A stretch of DNA of 64,000 nucleotides from an uncultured Roseburia sp. (GCA_900539115.1 UQAQ01000005.1:1-64000); one strand, 5' to 3'; numbered from the stretch's first letter, positions 52,986-61,509 are shown. Notes: a model not told the origin generated them from the letters alone. Program-made: numbers and translations.

Positions 52986-54704
52986 ATGAAGAAATGTTTT
53001 TTGTCATTGGGGCTTCGGAAAAAAATTCAGCTTTTGTTTCTTTGTACAATGATTGTGTGCATTTTATTCTGCTCAGGTATCTTCTATCTGATTTTGGAAA
53101 ATCAAATGCAGCAAGCGATCGCCGACAAAGAAATCCGTAATCGAACTGCTATTTCCAATAACTTGGACAGCACCATGAAGTCCATTAACAGCATCAGCCG
53201 CCTTACCATGCTTCGCAGCACTGTACGCACTTTTTTGCTTGCAGAGAGTAATTCTACTCCCCGCACACGAAATGCTATCCAGGAGATCCACGACATTCTA
53301 AATACATTTAATCTTTCCTGCAATGTCGTGATTCTCCGCATGGACGGCCAATACCTTAACACCGGTCCGGGAATCACCTATGTCAATACCGGCAAGATTT
53401 TTGAAACAGAATGGCTGGACGAAGTCATGGCTCAAAAGGGAAATTACGTTATTAAAGCAGGCACTCGCGATGCCTTTCGCTCAAACATTGGCGAAATGGT
53501 GTCTTTTGTCCGTGTCATCAATGACATAAACACCCAAAAACCTATCGGCATCCTGGCAATCAATCTCCCAAGCCGCTTCTTTGAACAGGCATATGAAGGG
53601 CTTTCCGGCGAAACCAGCCATTTTGCTCTTTATGACACAGCCGGCAGATTAATCTGCAAGGATAATGAAAGCACATTTTCCTCCTTAAAGCCGGAAAATT
53701 TACTTCAAAACACGCGCGAAGAAACGGACAAACTATTTTACAAAAGTATATTTACCTGCGACACATTGGGAGACTCTCATTTCATCCTTGCTTCCCGTCT
53801 GGAAGTACGGATTTTAGACGGGCTCCCTGCCAAATTACTGGCCGCTTTGATCATCGGCGCTTTTATACTTCTCGCATTTATGTGGCTGATCAATACTTAT
53901 ATTGCCAAAAATGTCATCTACCCAATCCAGCGTTTGGTCGACAGTATGGCCGAAGTGCAAAACGGCTGGCTGCACCGCGTTAGTATGAATGTAAACGATG
54001 ACGAGATCGGTCTTTTAAAAAACAGCTACAATGCTATGCTGATTGAGATCAATCAATTGATCGAAGAACTTCTTCAAAAAGAAAAAACACTGCGGATGGC
54101 TGAATTAAATGCTCTTCAGGAGCAAATGAAGCCCCACTTTTTGTATAACACTCTGGATATGATCCGTTATATGGCTTTGGAAAACCGAACCGATGAAGTA
54201 TATAATATGTTGGAAACTCTTGGAAATTTTTACCGTCGTTTCTTAAGTAAAGGAAGCACGGACTTGTCTCTGGGAGAAGAAATAGAAATTGTAAAAAGTT
54301 ATCTTACACTGCAGAGAACACGTTTTGAGGATATTTTTACGGATGAATATGAAATTGAAGAAGGTCTGTCTTCCATCCGTGTTCCGCGCCTGATTCTGCA
54401 GCCGCTCGTAGAAAATTCCATTTATCACGGAATTCGCCCAAAAGGCGAACATGGGGTTATCCGTGTCACGGTAAAACGTCAGGAAGATTTTCTTTCTCTT
54501 AGCGTTTACGACAATGGAATCGGTATGTCCGCACACCAGCGGGAACTTCTATTTTCCGGCAAAGACAGCCGAAGTTTTGGATTTCAGGGAACCATTGAAA
54601 GAATCCGTTATTATTATAAAACGGAAGATGTCTTTGAGATACACAGCGTCGAGGGGGAATATTGTGAGATTATTTTGAAACTGCCACTTTCAAATGGCTA
54701 TTAG
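52986..54704 (+). CDS. YesM-type sensor histidine kinase
   Basis: The 572-residue kinase has membrane helices at about 18-38 and 282-302 around an extracellular cache-like sensor, a HAMP domain (about 303-358), a His_kinase domain with the phosphorylated His in QMKPHFLYNTLDMIRYM (about 382), and an HATPase domain with N-box LVENSIYHGIRPKGE and G-box DNGIGMS. This class senses extracellular sugars, often through contact with a binding protein. It is paired with the response regulator encoded 36 bp downstream and sits in the sugar ABC operon. Confidence 0.9.
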   Translation: MKKCFLSLGLRKKIQLLFLCTMIVCILFCSGIFYLILENQMQQAIADKEIRNRTAISNNLDSTMKSINSISRLTMLRSTVRTFLLAESNSTPRTRNAIQEIHDILNTFNLSCNVVILRMDGQYLNTGPGITYVNTGKIFETEWLDEVMAQKGNYVIKAGTRDAFRSNIGEMVSFVRVINDINTQKPIGILAINLPSRFFEQAYEGLSGETSHFALYDTAGRLICKDNESTFSSLKPENLLQNTREETDKLFYKSIFTCDTLGDSHFILASRLEVRILDGLPAKLLAALIIGAFILLAFMWLINTYIAKNVIYPIQRLVDSMAEVQNGWLHRVSMNVNDDEIGLLKNSYNAMLIEINQLIEELLQKEKTLRMAELNALQEQMKPHFLYNTLDMIRYMALENRTDEVYNMLETLGNFYRRFLSKGSTDLSLGEEIEIVKSYLTLQRTRFEDIFTDEYEIEEGLSSIRVPRLILQPLVENSIYHGIRPKGEHGVIRVTVKRQEDFLSLSVYDNGIGMSAHQRELLFSGKDSRSFGFQGTIERIRYYYKTEDVFEIHSVEGEYCEIILKLPLSNGY

Positions 54705-54740
54705 ATATTTTTGTTATAATGTAAAGGAGCGTGTAGTTTT

Positions 54741-55472
54741 ATGTATCGTGTCATGATCATTGACGATGAAAAGGCTCTTCGCAGCCTTCTAAAAGCATCT
54801 GTCAATTGGAAAGAAATGGGGTTAGAAATCGCCGGCGAAGCTGCCAGCGGAATCGAAGCCATCAATACAATTGATAAGTTTCACCCGGACATTATTTTTG
54901 TAGATATCCGAATGCCCTTTATGGACGGCATCGAATTTTCCAAGATTGCATTAAAGCGTTACCCTGGAGTGAGGATCATTATACTAACCGCTTTTGATGA
55001 ATTTGAATATGCAAAGCAGTGCATCGGCCTTGGAATCACTGATTATCTGCTAAAACCGATTGTACGTGCTGATATTCAGTCGGCTTGCAAAAAAGCAATT
55101 CACGAACTGGATTCACAGCCAATTCGTGCAGAACAATCTTCTCCCATAGATATGCCATCCGATATGGACCGCATCAAACAATATATTATGGAAAATTACC
55201 ACGATTCATCCTTGAATCTTACCGCCATTGCACAGGAATTTGGCTATAATCCAAGTTATCTCAGCCGGCGTTTTAAAGCTGACTGCGGACAAAACATTTC
55301 CGATTATATCACAACCTGCCGCATGGAAAAAGCAAAAAAATGCCTGGCATCCCGGATGCTTATGTATATGACCGCAAAAGAAGTCGGCATCCCGGACCCC
55401 AATTATTTTGGAAAATGTTTCAAAAAATATACCGGAAGTTCGTACTCTGAACTTCTGAAACGGCAGCTATAG
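54741..55472 (+). CDS. YesN-type response regulator, compact AraC form
   Basis: The 243-residue regulator has a receiver domain (about 1-125; acidic residues Asp8 and Asp9, phosphoacceptor Asp55 in FVDIRMPF, Lys in LLKPIV) and an AraC-type double helix-turn-helix (about 145-243; LNLTAIAQEFGYNPSYLSRRFK, then AKEVGIPDPNYFGKCFKKYTGSSYSEL). Most YesN relatives are about 500 residues because of a long central region, which is missing here. It probably activates the sugar ABC operon and perhaps the adjacent GH43 gene. Confidence 0.88.
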   Translation: MYRVMIIDDEKALRSLLKASVNWKEMGLEIAGEAASGIEAINTIDKFHPDIIFVDIRMPFMDGIEFSKIALKRYPGVRIIILTAFDEFEYAKQCIGLGITDYLLKPIVRADIQSACKKAIHELDSQPIRAEQSSPIDMPSDMDRIKQYIMENYHDSSLNLTAIAQEFGYNPSYLSRRFKADCGQNISDYITTCRMEKAKKCLASRMLMYMTAKEVGIPDPNYFGKCFKKYTGSSYSELLKRQL

Positions 55473-55530
55473 TTTTAGCAGAACCATTCCATTTTAGTAT
55501 AGGTAATTCCATTACAGGAGGTTTTACGAT

Positions 55531-56121
55531 ATGAATTCTTTCTTTCAAAACAGATTATATGACTGGCTCACGACCGCGTGCCAGCTTATTGTCCTTGGTT
55601 TTTTATTTCTATTTACAAGCATTCCGCTTGTAACTTTTGGTGCTTCTTTTACCGCACTCTATCATTGCATCTCACGGGAACACACAAAAACTTCCGCTCA
55701 TATCTGCCGGGAATATTTTTCCGCATTCAAATCCAATTTTTTACAATGTCTTGCGCCGACAATCCTATTTCTTTTTTACGGTGCTGCGATGGCCGTAGAT
55801 CTTTCCCAGGTCTTTACCGGCAAAGCCACCAATCTCCTGCCACCCTTTTTATGGATGGTAATCTGCCTCGTTCTCTGGGTCCTCGCCAATTATATCTTTG
55901 CCGTGATATCGCATCTGCGCGCTTCATTTCTTGCCGTCCTTCTGCTCTCCGTACGACTGATAACAGGCCACATCAAAGAAACTTTCATCCTATTATTTAC
56001 AATGGCCGGCGCCTGCGTCATCGTTTTCCTGGTTCCCGGACTTTTCGTCCTTCTTCCCGGAATCCTCTGCTGCATCGCCAGCCATCTGATTGAGCCCGGT
56101 TTAAAAAAGGCTCTTTCGTAA
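55531..56121 (+). CDS. YesL-like DUF624 membrane protein
   Basis: The 196-residue protein has about five membrane helices and the DUF624 N-terminal pattern FQNRLYDWLTTACQLIVLGFLFLFTSIPLVTFGASFTALYHCI. YesL-like genes accompany YesM/YesN and oligosaccharide ABC importers in many Firmicutes; the function is unknown but is probably connected to uptake or sensing. It is the last gene of the plus-strand cluster, and its stop codon abuts that of the convergent GH43 gene. Confidence 0.82.
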   Translation: MNSFFQNRLYDWLTTACQLIVLGFLFLFTSIPLVTFGASFTALYHCISREHTKTSAHICREYFSAFKSNFLQCLAPTILFLFYGAAMAVDLSQVFTGKATNLLPPFLWMVICLVLWVLANYIFAVISHLRASFLAVLLLSVRLITGHIKETFILLFTMAGACVIVFLVPGLFVLLPGILCCIASHLIEPGLKKALS

Positions 56122-57747
56122 TTATTCAGCCAATTCTTTATAATCAAAACTGCGGAATTCTGCAGTCTGATCGTATCCGGAATAATCCACGCATGCCATG
56201 CCGACAAATGCTCCGGTGAAGAATCCACCGTAAGACTGAAGTACATAATCGTCGGACAATACAGCTGCATCCAATGTACCCGGAATCTCAGTATAATTCT
56301 TTCCATCAAAGGAATATTCGTAACTGTAAGACTGTTTTCTTACCTTTGTGCGAAGCCATACATATTCTACATCATCCGGTACCGGAATCGCATCGTCGCG
56401 AAGGAAAGAACGATATCCGCCACGATTGCACTCTGCTACTTCGATCACACGGCCATTTTTCTCATTCCATGTAACAAATGCAAAGGACCAATGCTTGTCA
56501 TTGTAAAAGTTTGTCAATCCTGCCATCTGCTGATAGTTGAACGGATTAAATTTCACTTTCACTTCGGCATCAAAGTTAAATGCCTGCCAGCGTTTTGCCA
56601 CGAGGGAAAGCTCATGCTTATTGCTAAGAGATCCTCTTCCGATCAATGTCAGCTTGCCATCCCCTGTCGTACCCATTTCCTCTGTAAATGGTACGCGAAG
56701 GGTGTTCCACTCGTCTTGAAGTTTTGGTGTGTCAAATTCATCATGCATTGAATGATCTGCCGGTGCTTCTGTCAAAATCGCATCTTTCGGTGCATCCACG
56801 AGCACCTTTCCACCGTGTCCACCCTCGATACGAGGCCAGCCTTCTTCATCCCAATACACTTTTTGAATCGCAGTCTCACGGCCAAGCGTACACCAGCCAC
56901 GTGGGTCGATCGAACTTTCATTTTCACGTTTCCATGGTCTTCCACACAAACTTGCATAATACCATTCACCGCCAGGCGTCTCTACAAGCGCACCATGACC
57001 CTGTTTCTGAATCTCAAGTTCCGGTGTATCAAAGTTCGTGATAAATGGATCGCCAGGCTCTGTCTCAAAACTAAGCGCATCCAACGTCTTTGAACGAGCT
57101 ACTACTTCCTGATGTGTCCAAACGGTTCCACCCTGTGCAGCAAACAGATAATAATATCCGTTGATCTTATACAAATGTGGTCCCTCAACCAGTTTTACAT
57201 CCGTTCCGGCGTAAATCGTACGCGCCGTCTCCGGTTTCAACTTCATCGTCTCTGTGTCAAATTCTGTCAATGTAATACCGTTAAATCCATGATGGTACTC
57301 ACGATGATCCCATGTCTGCTGTACAAGGTATTTGCGTCCGTCATCATCATGGAACAATGACGCATCAAATCCCACACCATTCACACGAATCGGATCCGAC
57401 CAAGGTCCACGGATATCTTCCGCTGTCGTCAGATAATTGATCATGTCTTTGAATGGTCCCTCAGTTACTTTCACATCCGTATAAACAAGCCAGAATTTTC
57501 CATCTGCATACGAAAGATCCGGTGCCCAGATACCGCCCGATGACGGATTTCCTTTCATATCAAGCAATGTCGTCGTGGACAATGCGGATGGAAGAAGATT
57601 CCAATGTACTAAATCTTTTGACTCGTGCAGACGAACTCCCGGAAACCACTCAAACGTGGAGTTCGCAATGTAATATGTATCATCCACACGGATAATGGAT
57701 GGATCTGCATTAAATCCCGGCAAAACCGGATTCTTAATCTGCAACAT
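56122..57747 (-). CDS. GH43 beta-xylosidase / arabinofuranosidase
   Basis: This 541-residue intracellular enzyme has a five-bladed beta-propeller of family GH43. The catalytic triad is visible: base Asp15 (PGFNADPS), pKa modulator Asp128 (VGFDAS) and acid Glu188 (LVEGPH). A C-terminal beta-sandwich (about 330-541; HDEFDTPKLQDEWNTLR, FAFVTWNEKNGRVIEV) completes the active site, as in XynB-type beta-xylosidases. There is no signal peptide. It is convergent with the sugar importer/two-component cluster and is the likely first intracellular step for the imported xylo-oligosaccharides. Confidence 0.93.
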   Translation of the reverse strand: MLQIKNPVLPGFNADPSIIRVDDTYYIANSTFEWFPGVRLHESKDLVHWNLLPSALSTTTLLDMKGNPSSGGIWAPDLSYADGKFWLVYTDVKVTEGPFKDMINYLTTAEDIRGPWSDPIRVNGVGFDASLFHDDDGRKYLVQQTWDHREYHHGFNGITLTEFDTETMKLKPETARTIYAGTDVKLVEGPHLYKINGYYYLFAAQGGTVWTHQEVVARSKTLDALSFETEPGDPFITNFDTPELEIQKQGHGALVETPGGEWYYASLCGRPWKRENESSIDPRGWCTLGRETAIQKVYWDEEGWPRIEGGHGGKVLVDAPKDAILTEAPADHSMHDEFDTPKLQDEWNTLRVPFTEEMGTTGDGKLTLIGRGSLSNKHELSLVAKRWQAFNFDAEVKVKFNPFNYQQMAGLTNFYNDKHWSFAFVTWNEKNGRVIEVAECNRGGYRSFLRDDAIPVPDDVEYVWLRTKVRKQSYSYEYSFDGKNYTEIPGTLDAAVLSDDYVLQSYGGFFTGAFVGMACVDYSGYDQTAEFRSFDYKELAE

Positions 57748-57838
57748 AAATGTGTGCCTCCTTATTGTTTATCTTTCTTCTATCATACAGGAAAATGAGG
57801 GGTTTTGCAATGGGAAAAAGAAGAATTTATTCCTCCCC

Positions 57839-57867
57839 TTGACAAGCCTCTCCAACTATTGTATGAT
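57839..57867 (+). promoter_or_regulatory. sigma-A promoter of the Rpn-type nuclease gene
   Basis: TTGACA (57839-57844), 17-bp spacer, TATGAT (57862-57867). About 125 nt of AT-rich leader follows before AAAGGAGG and the ATG at 58001. Confidence 0.65.
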
Positions 57868-58000
57868 AGTCAGCACAAAGAAAATCTTTTTTTCTTTATA
57901 TTCCGAAGAATTGTGCACACTTATATTTAATTTCCCTTAATTATTTTGATTTTGACTTAATTTAACACATTTATCAAACTGCATTAAAGGAGGCATTTTT

Positions 58001-59119
58001 ATGCACAAAAAAACACTAAAAAATTTATTTTCTTACCGCAAACGCGAAGAAGTTTTAGCGGAGATCCAAAGCAGCTGGAAATTAAACGACCTTTTCATAA
58101 GCTGGAGCGAAGAGCAAAAAGAAGCATTTCTTGACATCTGCACCGGGCAGCGTGGTGTCAAAATCCTTTTTGATAGTTTTTTCAACCCGGAATACAATCC
58201 GCAGCGGCTCAGCCAGCTTCTATCGCTCTTACTAAAAAAGAAGGTCCGAGTTTTAAAAGTTCTGCCAAATGACACCACCCGTATCACCGTCGAACCGTCT
58301 TTTTTGATCACCGACATCGTCGTCGAATTTGAAGACGGAAGCATCGCAAATATCGAGGTGCAAAAGATTGGTTACCGCTTCCCCGGTGAACGCGCCGCCT
58401 GTTACTCTGCAGACCTTCTGCTTCGCCAGTACAAGCGCATCAAAGACCGTGATTCCAAAAACTTCAATTACAAAAACATCCGACCGGTTCATGTCATTGT
58501 TTTCTTTGAACACAGTCCAAAAGAATTTCATGCGTTTCCGGATACCTACCTGCATTCGTTTCACGCGGTTTCCGACACAAAACTGGAAATGAATCTTTTG
58601 CAGAATTTTTTGTTTGTACCCCTTGACATTTTTCATAAAACCATGGAAAATAAAGATATCAACACAGAGTTGGAAGCTTGGCTTACTTTTTTAAGCACAG
58701 ATGACCCGGAACAGATTTATAATCTCATCCGGAAATTTCCAATGTTTAAGGAAATGTATGAAGACATCTTCCAGCTCTGCCAAAACACGGAAAGGGTGAT
58801 GAACATGTATTCCAAAGAATTAGCCCAGTTGGACCACAATACCGCTGAATATATGGTTGATGAAATGCAGAAAGATTTGGATGAAGCAAGGAGCATCATC
58901 CGGGAAAAGGATGACGAACTGAAACTTAAAAGTGACGAGCTGAAACTTAAGGAAGACACCATTCAGAACCAAAGTGACGAGTTGAAACTTAAGGAGGACA
59001 CCATCCAAAGTCAAAGTGATGCGTTAAAACTTAAGGAGGACACCATCCAAAGCCAAAGTGATGAACTTGCAAAAGCTTATGCTCTGATTGAAGAGCTCCA
59101 AAAAAATCAACGTAACTAA
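58001..59119 (+). CDS. Rpn-like PD-(D/E)XK nuclease family protein with coiled-coil repeats
   Basis: The 372-residue protein resembles the PDDEXK_2/Rpn (recombination-promoting nuclease, formerly transposase YhgA-like) family. The nuclease core is DIVVEFEDGSIANIEVQKIGYRFPGERAACYSADLLLRQY (about 107-146) with Asp, Glu and Gln-Lys in the E-x-Q-K variant. The C-terminus is a coiled coil made of three 14-residue repeats (DELKLKEDTIQ-Q-S). Rpn proteins promote RecA-independent recombination or defend against phage; neither can be read from sequence. It has its own promoter and a shared terminator with flagellin. Confidence 0.75.
   Translation: MHKKTLKNLFSYRKREEVLAEIQSSWKLNDLFISWSEEQKEAFLDICTGQRGVKILFDSFFNPEYNPQRLSQLLSLLLKKKVRVLKVLPNDTTRITVEPSFLITDIVVEFEDGSIANIEVQKIGYRFPGERAACYSADLLLRQYKRIKDRDSKNFNYKNIRPVHVIVFFEHSPKEFHAFPDTYLHSFHAVSDTKLEMNLLQNFLFVPLDIFHKTMENKDINTELEAWLTFLSTDDPEQIYNLIRKFPMFKEMYEDIFQLCQNTERVMNMYSKELAQLDHNTAEYMVDEMQKDLDEARSIIREKDDELKLKSDELKLKEDTIQNQSDELKLKEDTIQSQSDALKLKEDTIQSQSDELAKAYALIEELQKNQRN
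58931..59056 (+). repeat. three 42-bp tandem repeats inside the Rpn-like gene
   Basis: Units at 58931-58972, 58973-59014 and 59015-59056 each encode 14 residues of the type SDELKLKEDTIQSQ; units 2 and 3 are nearly identical, and partial units flank them. The unit length keeps the frame, so copy number can change without truncation. Confidence 0.85.
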
Positions 59120-59136
59120 TACTATATTAGCCTATA

Positions 59137-59181
59137 CAGAAGAGCCATTGTTTACCTAATTAGTAAGCAATGGCTCTTCTG
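59137..59181. terminator. bidirectional terminator between Rpn-like gene and flagellin
   Basis: CAGAAGAGCCATTG pairs perfectly with CAATGGCTCTTCTG around a loop with a further TTAC/GTAA pair. Confidence 0.85.
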
Positions 59182-59239
59182 ATTTGTACATATCCTTTAC
59201 ATCAAACCGCTTCACGCAAATTGAATGGAATTATGCAAA

Positions 59240-60385
59240 TTACTGCAACAATGAAAGAACACCCTGGTTTGCCTGATTTGCCTGAGCAAGCATTGAAGTA
59301 GCTGCCTGCTGCAAGATACTTTCTTTGGAGAATCTTGTCATCTCATCTGCCATATCAGTATCACGGATACGGGACTCAGCAGACTGCAGGTTCTCAGATG
59401 TGTTGTCATCAACCTTAACGGTGTACTCCAGACGGTTCTGAACAGCACCAAGTTTAGAACGTTCTGTTGTAACACTCTTGATCATAGTGTCAACATTGTC
59501 GAGAAGACCGGAGATTGCTTCACCATCAACATCTGTAACAGATGTCTTTTTGTTCTTTGCATCTGCAATATCTGCTTTAAATGCTTGTCCGCCAGTCTTG
59601 TCCGCTGTATAACCATATTTCTTCAAAATTGCTTCATCAGCAGGAGTTGGGTCATCAGCAGTGAAATCTGTTTTTACTGCATCTGCATCTGCTTTTGTAA
59701 TCATAGATTTGTTACCTTTTGCAGCCACATAAGATTCTGTAACTGTAAAGATTTTACTGTTATACTCATACTGTGTTGTTTCTTCAACAACAGTTCCGTT
59801 TGTACCACCAGCTTTGTCACTTGCGCTACCAGCGGTTCCTTTTGCAACTTCTGTTGTCTTACTTAAATACAAATCAGGATCCCAAGCAGTTGTTTTGATT
59901 GTTACATCAATACCCTGAGCATTGTTTGCACCCAACTGCAAGTACTGATCTTTATAAGAACCATCCAGCAATTTCTTACGGTTGAACTCTGTATCTGTAT
60001 TGATTCTCTCATACTCAGATTTCAAAGTATCAATTTCATCCTGAATTTTCTGGAAATCGTTCTCAGCTTTCCCATCCAGTACACCGGAGTTAGAAGCCTG
60101 AACAAGAAGTTCACGGGTTCTCTGCAAAATAGCATGCTGCTGATCCATAGCACCTTCAGCTGTCTGAATAAGAGAAATACCATCCTGTGCGTTGTCCGAT
60201 GCACGGTTCAAGCCACGAACCTGAGCTCTCATTTTCTCAGAAATAGCAAGACCTGCTGCATCATCAGCGGCACGATTGATTCTGTATCCACTGGAAAGTT
60301 TCTCAGTAGATTTTGAAAGGTTGTTTCCTACGATTCCCAACTGTCTGTTGGCATTCATTGATGTAATGTTGTGTTGTACTATCAT
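59240..60385 (-). CDS. fliC: flagellin
   Basis: This 381-residue flagellar filament subunit has a canonical N-terminal D0/D1 region (NITSMNANRQLGIVGNNLSK, LSSGYRINRAADDAAGLAIS, AQVRGLNRASDNAQDGISL) and C-terminal region (TVKVDDNTSENLQSAESRIR, then ADEMTRFSKESILQQAATSM and a final QANQGVLSLLQ). The centre (about 170-285) is the exposed variable domain, rich in Thr, Lys and Asp. The product is exported by the flagellar type III system and has no signal peptide. The leader carries GGA-loop hairpins, and csrA is directly upstream on the same strand. Confidence 0.97.
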   Translation of the reverse strand: MIVQHNITSMNANRQLGIVGNNLSKSTEKLSSGYRINRAADDAAGLAISEKMRAQVRGLNRASDNAQDGISLIQTAEGAMDQQHAILQRTRELLVQASNSGVLDGKAENDFQKIQDEIDTLKSEYERINTDTEFNRKKLLDGSYKDQYLQLGANNAQGIDVTIKTTAWDPDLYLSKTTEVAKGTAGSASDKAGGTNGTVVEETTQYEYNSKIFTVTESYVAAKGNKSMITKADADAVKTDFTADDPTPADEAILKKYGYTADKTGGQAFKADIADAKNKKTSVTDVDGEAISGLLDNVDTMIKSVTTERSKLGAVQNRLEYTVKVDDNTSENLQSAESRIRDTDMADEMTRFSKESILQQAATSMLAQANQANQGVLSLLQ

Positions 60386-60393
60386 AATAATTA

Positions 60394-60506
60394 CCTCCTT
60401 GTTTTACGCCTTACGGCTTATGTCCTTCCCAAATCCGTTTGGGTAGAAATTTCATATTTTCTATTTATAATATCCGGTGCCGGTGCCAGCCTTGGGCCCT
60501 CCGGCC
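60394..60506 (-). promoter_or_regulatory. flagellin leader with candidate CsrA-binding hairpins
   Basis: On the minus strand CCCAAA-CGGA-TTTGGG (60428-60443) presents GGA in the loop of a perfect 6-bp stem. A second GGA tetraloop, GGCC-GGAG-GGCC, lies at 60495-60506. The ribosome site AAGGAGG (60394-60400) supplies another GGA. GGA in a hairpin loop plus GGA in the ribosome site is the CsrA-binding layout known from the Bacillus hag leader. Confidence 0.6.
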
Positions 60507-60533
60507 AGCACACATACACCGATTATTATCCGG

Positions 60534-60776
60534 TTACTTTGTCTCGCCTTTTTTCTTGCAATAGCGTTCCGGCAGATCCGGCTCCGCATAATATTTTGGA
60601 TGTTTTTCCTTGATCTCCGGATGTGCTTTTTCAAGCACTTTGCTTCGAACGATGTCAACCTCTTTTGGAGCATCCACCATAATTCGAAGATGATTGTTGC
60701 TTCCTCCCAGGAACACAATCTTGATATCATCGCCAAGCATCAGATATTCTTCTGTGCTAAGTGTGAGTCGCAGCAT
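60534..60776 (-). CDS. csrA: carbon storage regulator CsrA
   Basis: This 80-residue RNA-binding protein has the CsrA pattern: MLRLTLSTEEYLMLGDDIKI at the N-terminus (family MLxLTRKxxExIxIGDDI), HLRIMVDAPKEVDIVR in the middle, and a charged tail of about 20 residues beyond the usual 60. Arg31-type RNA contact is present in LRIMVDAP. In Firmicutes CsrA represses flagellin translation and is antagonised by FliW (no fliW in this window). The start at 60776 follows GGGAGG; the frame is open upstream across the inverted repeat. It is the gene immediately next to the invertible segment. Confidence 0.88.
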   Translation of the reverse strand: MLRLTLSTEEYLMLGDDIKIVFLGGSNNHLRIMVDAPKEVDIVRSKVLEKAHPEIKEKHPKYYAEPDLPERYCKKKGETK

Positions 60777-60818
60777 CCTTGCCACCTCCCTCTGCTGTGC
60801 CGCTGGAACTAGAAAAAT

Positions 60819-60847
60819 TTGCCAGCCACAACAATTGTTACTATAAT
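60819..60847 (+). promoter_or_regulatory. recombinase promoter straddling the left inverted repeat
   Basis: TTGCCA (60819-60824) lies outside the inverted repeat; after exactly 17 bp, TATAAT (60842-60847) lies inside it. The promoter points into the recombinase gene, whose start is about 80 bp downstream. Confidence 0.7.
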
Positions 60848-60854
60848 GTTGCAT
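60829..60854 (+). repeat. left inverted repeat of the recombinase segment
   Basis: The 20-bp core TTGTTACTATAATGTTGCAT (60835-60854) is an exact reverse complement of 61560-61579; with the outer CAACA and one mismatch the match is 25 of 26. Each site has its own CAACA/TGTTG dyad around a short centre, as expected for a tyrosine recombinase core site. Confidence 0.85.
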
Positions 60855-60894
60855 GTAAGCTATGTTTGGATGAAGCATCTAAACAAATAGGACG

Positions 60895-60911
60895 AAGTGC
60901 ATCATGCACTT
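60895..60911. promoter_or_regulatory. palindrome in the recombinase leader
   Basis: AAGTGCAT-C-ATGCACTT is a perfect 8-bp dyad about 17 bp upstream of the start codon, just before GGAGG. It could be an operator or an RNA hairpin that limits recombinase translation. Confidence 0.6.
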
Positions 60912-60927
60912 TAGAATGGAGGAAAAA

Positions 60928-61509
60928 ATGAGCAAAACACAACCAATCAAAGATGAAGAAATGTTGAAAAAATTTCGAAATTACTATCGAGACATCGAAC
61001 CAAGCCCTCGAAATTATGCACTTATTGTGTTCGGATTGAATTCAGCGCTTCGCATTAGTGACATCTTAGGGCTCTGTTGGAACGATGTTTATTCTGATCA
61101 AAATCATTGCTATCGTGAACACATAGCCGTATGGGAACAAAAAACAGGGAAGGAGAATATTCTTATTGTGAATCAACATGCAAAAGAAGCGTTAGAATAT
61201 TATCGAAAAACTCTTTTGCATTATCATAAAAATGACTATATCTTTCAGGGACAAAAAAGCGGGCCGGAACCTTTAAGCCGGTCGCAGGCATTCCGAATCA
61301 TAAAAAAGGCGGCAAATTATTATGGCTTTGAGCAAAACATCAGCTGTCACTCCCTTCGGAAAACGTTTGGCTACTTTGCCTGGAAGAACGGAACACCGCC
61401 GGCTCTCCTGATGAGCATATACAATCATTCGTCGTATGAAATTACCAAAAGATACCTTGGTATAGATCAATTAGAAAAAGATAAAGTTTTTTTAGATACT
61501 TTTTTGTAA
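60928..61509 (+). CDS. small tyrosine recombinase (FimB-size), probable DNA invertase
   Basis: The 193-residue tyrosine recombinase consists only of the catalytic domain. All catalytic residues are visible: Arg42 (ALRISDIL), Lys72, His141 and Arg144 (CHSLRKTFG), His167 (YNHSS) and nucleophile Tyr176 (KRYLG). The N-terminal core-binding domain of phage integrases is absent, as in the fimbrial invertases FimB and FimE (about 200 residues). It lies inside a 757-bp segment bounded by inverted repeats and next to csrA-flagellin. The start at 60928 follows GGAGG. It has no excisionase or other phage genes nearby. Confidence 0.88.
   Translation: MSKTQPIKDEEMLKKFRNYYRDIEPSPRNYALIVFGLNSALRISDILGLCWNDVYSDQNHCYREHIAVWEQKTGKENILIVNQHAKEALEYYRKTLLHYHKNDYIFQGQKSGPEPLSRSQAFRIIKKAANYYGFEQNISCHSLRKTFGYFAWKNGTPPALLMSIYNHSSYEITKRYLGIDQLEKDKVFLDTFL

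Noticed and set aside
60444..60533. Sigma-28 promoter directly before flagellin
   Set aside because: I looked for TAAA-N15-GCCGATAA and found only partial -10-like CCGGATAT without a correctly spaced -35; flagellin may be read from upstream of csrA.
60928..61509. Recombinase as part of a prophage or integrative element
   Set aside because: No phage, conjugation or excisionase genes adjoin, the protein lacks the core-binding domain, and the flanking sites are inverted rather than direct repeats.
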